Below are positions 56,895 through 57,236 of a stretch of 57,236 bases of DNA, one piece after another (the stretch's first letter is position 1; every line of letters starts with the position of its first letter). Source of the DNA: Bradyrhizobium sp. (GTDB lineage: Bacteria > Pseudomonadota > Alphaproteobacteria > Rhizobiales > Xanthobacteraceae); assembly GCF_027451485.1 (NCBI RefSeq), contig NZ_DAIDJE010000186.1, positions 1-57,236 of the forward strand, given 5' to 3'. Both the position numbers and the translations under genes were made by a program. A model generated the notes under the pieces. The model was not told the DNA's origin, did not search any database, and saw only the letters and a list, made by a program, of their open reading frames with translations.

Positions 56895-57072
56895 TTACTC
56901 CCCGCTGCGGCGGCCGTTGGGGCGGGACCAGATGAGGCTGTAACCTTCGCCGCCCTCGTCTTCGAACAGGTTGGCGTAGATGGGTGCGTTGAAGGAGGGA
57001 TCGTCGAGCTTGAGCGAGAGGTAGTCGCGACCTTCCTCGGAACGCTTCGACCAGGCGGCGCCAATCTCAGCC
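56895..57072 (-). pseudogene. C-terminal fragment of a second DUF736 gene
   Basis: On the minus strand [38 protein letters not shown] and [19 protein letters not shown] form the C-terminal half of a DUF736 protein. The N-terminal half is missing: at 57073 the frame runs into a perfect palindrome and repeat array. It is a different copy from the intact one at 51013. Confidence 0.8.
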
Positions 57073-57182
57073 TTATGTGGTGCACCACATAACGCCGATT
57101 ATGCGGAGTAAGGTGTTATGCAGAGTGGCGTGCTGTGCACGCCGATTTTTTCGGGCTTTGTCGATCGCGGTACTCCGCATAA
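57073..57182. repeat. palindrome and TTATGCGGAGT repeat array at a gene-breaking junction
   Basis: TTATGTGGTGCACCACATAA (57073-57092) is a perfect 20-bp palindrome. TTATGCGGAGTA (57099-57110) and TTATGCAGAGT (57116-57126) are direct repeats, and TACTCCGCATAA (57171-57182) is the inverted copy of the first. GGCGTG-CTGTG-CACGCC forms a hairpin between them (57127-57143). The array begins where the DUF736 gene is cut, so it looks like the end of another inserted element. Confidence 0.7.
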
Positions 57183-57236
57183 TCCCGAGGTGAGAAGGAG
57201 CGGCGCCTCGCGAGATGCAAGGCGCCGCAGCGGTCG

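Larger units (their letters stand above)
28418..57236. mobile_element. Tn4371-family integrative conjugative element (core, left part outside window)
   Basis: The leftward order repA-parA-ribbon-helix-helix-DUF2840-traF-DUF736-transglycosylase-relaxase-traG-copG-trbBCDEJKLFGI-DUF2274, with lysR at the end, is the backbone of Tn4371-type ICEs. The integrase and its attachment site should lie beyond the right edge. The other attachment site was not identified; the mer region abuts lysR without a visible boundary repeat. Confidence 0.8.

Overview
The window joins a GC-rich proteobacterial chromosome (about 1-14460) to a mosaic genomic island that runs off the right edge (about 14462-57236). The chromosomal part carries glnK, ubiK, comM, a membrane-anchored cytochrome c, a glutathione-dependent formaldehyde dehydrogenase and a glycolate oxidase (glcDEF) operon. 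The gene order and the NtrC/sigma-54 control of glnK suggest a beta- or gammaproteobacterium, more likely a betaproteobacterium. The genus cannot be read from this sequence.

Chromosomal section. glnK is transcribed leftward behind a textbook sigma-54 promoter and an NtrC-like site. ubiK and comM run rightward, and a cytochrome c gene overlaps the comM end. adhC-glcD-glcE-glcF-glcG, a beta-carbonic anhydrase and a hotdog thioesterase are nearly contiguous and look like one operon for C1/C2 detoxification. A two-gene molybdenum hydroxylase (isoquinoline oxidoreductase type) and a secreted HEMGE-motif protein follow, closed by a strong terminator. A truncated tRNA-Arg(CCG) and then an intact tRNA-Arg(CCG) mark the edge of the island.

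Metal-resistance section (14.6-28.4 kb). It starts with gene scraps (HigA-type antitoxin, DUF6088, a frameshifted merA C-terminus). A ZntR-type regulon follows: a small HMA metallochaperone, a P1B ATPase with a YPC instead of CPC motif, an MFS transporter, a MerR-family regulator, a thioredoxin-like protein and a CcdA-like protein. Next come a leftward pair (MerF-like membrane protein and a HisI paralogue) behind its own MerR-type operator, and a merR with a mercuric-reductase-like flavoprotein. The last part is a complete broad-spectrum mercury operon, merTPFAB.

Conjugation section (28.4-57.2 kb). The leftward order helix-turn-helix genes, repA, parA, ribbon-helix-helix, DUF2840, traF, DUF736, lytic transglycosylase, oriT, relaxase, traG, copG, trbBCDEJKLFGI, DUF2274, then a convergent lysR, is that of a Tn4371-family integrative conjugative element. 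The integrase end lies outside the window. A candidate oriT with an RP4-like nic sequence lies between the relaxase and transglycosylase genes.

The most unusual structure is a 6.4-kb insertion (about 29496-35921) that splits the DUF2274 gene after trbI: its N-terminal part is at 35.9-36.0 kb and its C-terminal part at 29.3-29.5 kb. The insertion has imperfect inverted ends, a set of hairpins, three consecutive tyrosine-recombinase genes and a small Tn554 TnpC-like gene. It also carries a second DUF2274 gene placed directly behind trbI, so it may replace the gene it disrupts.
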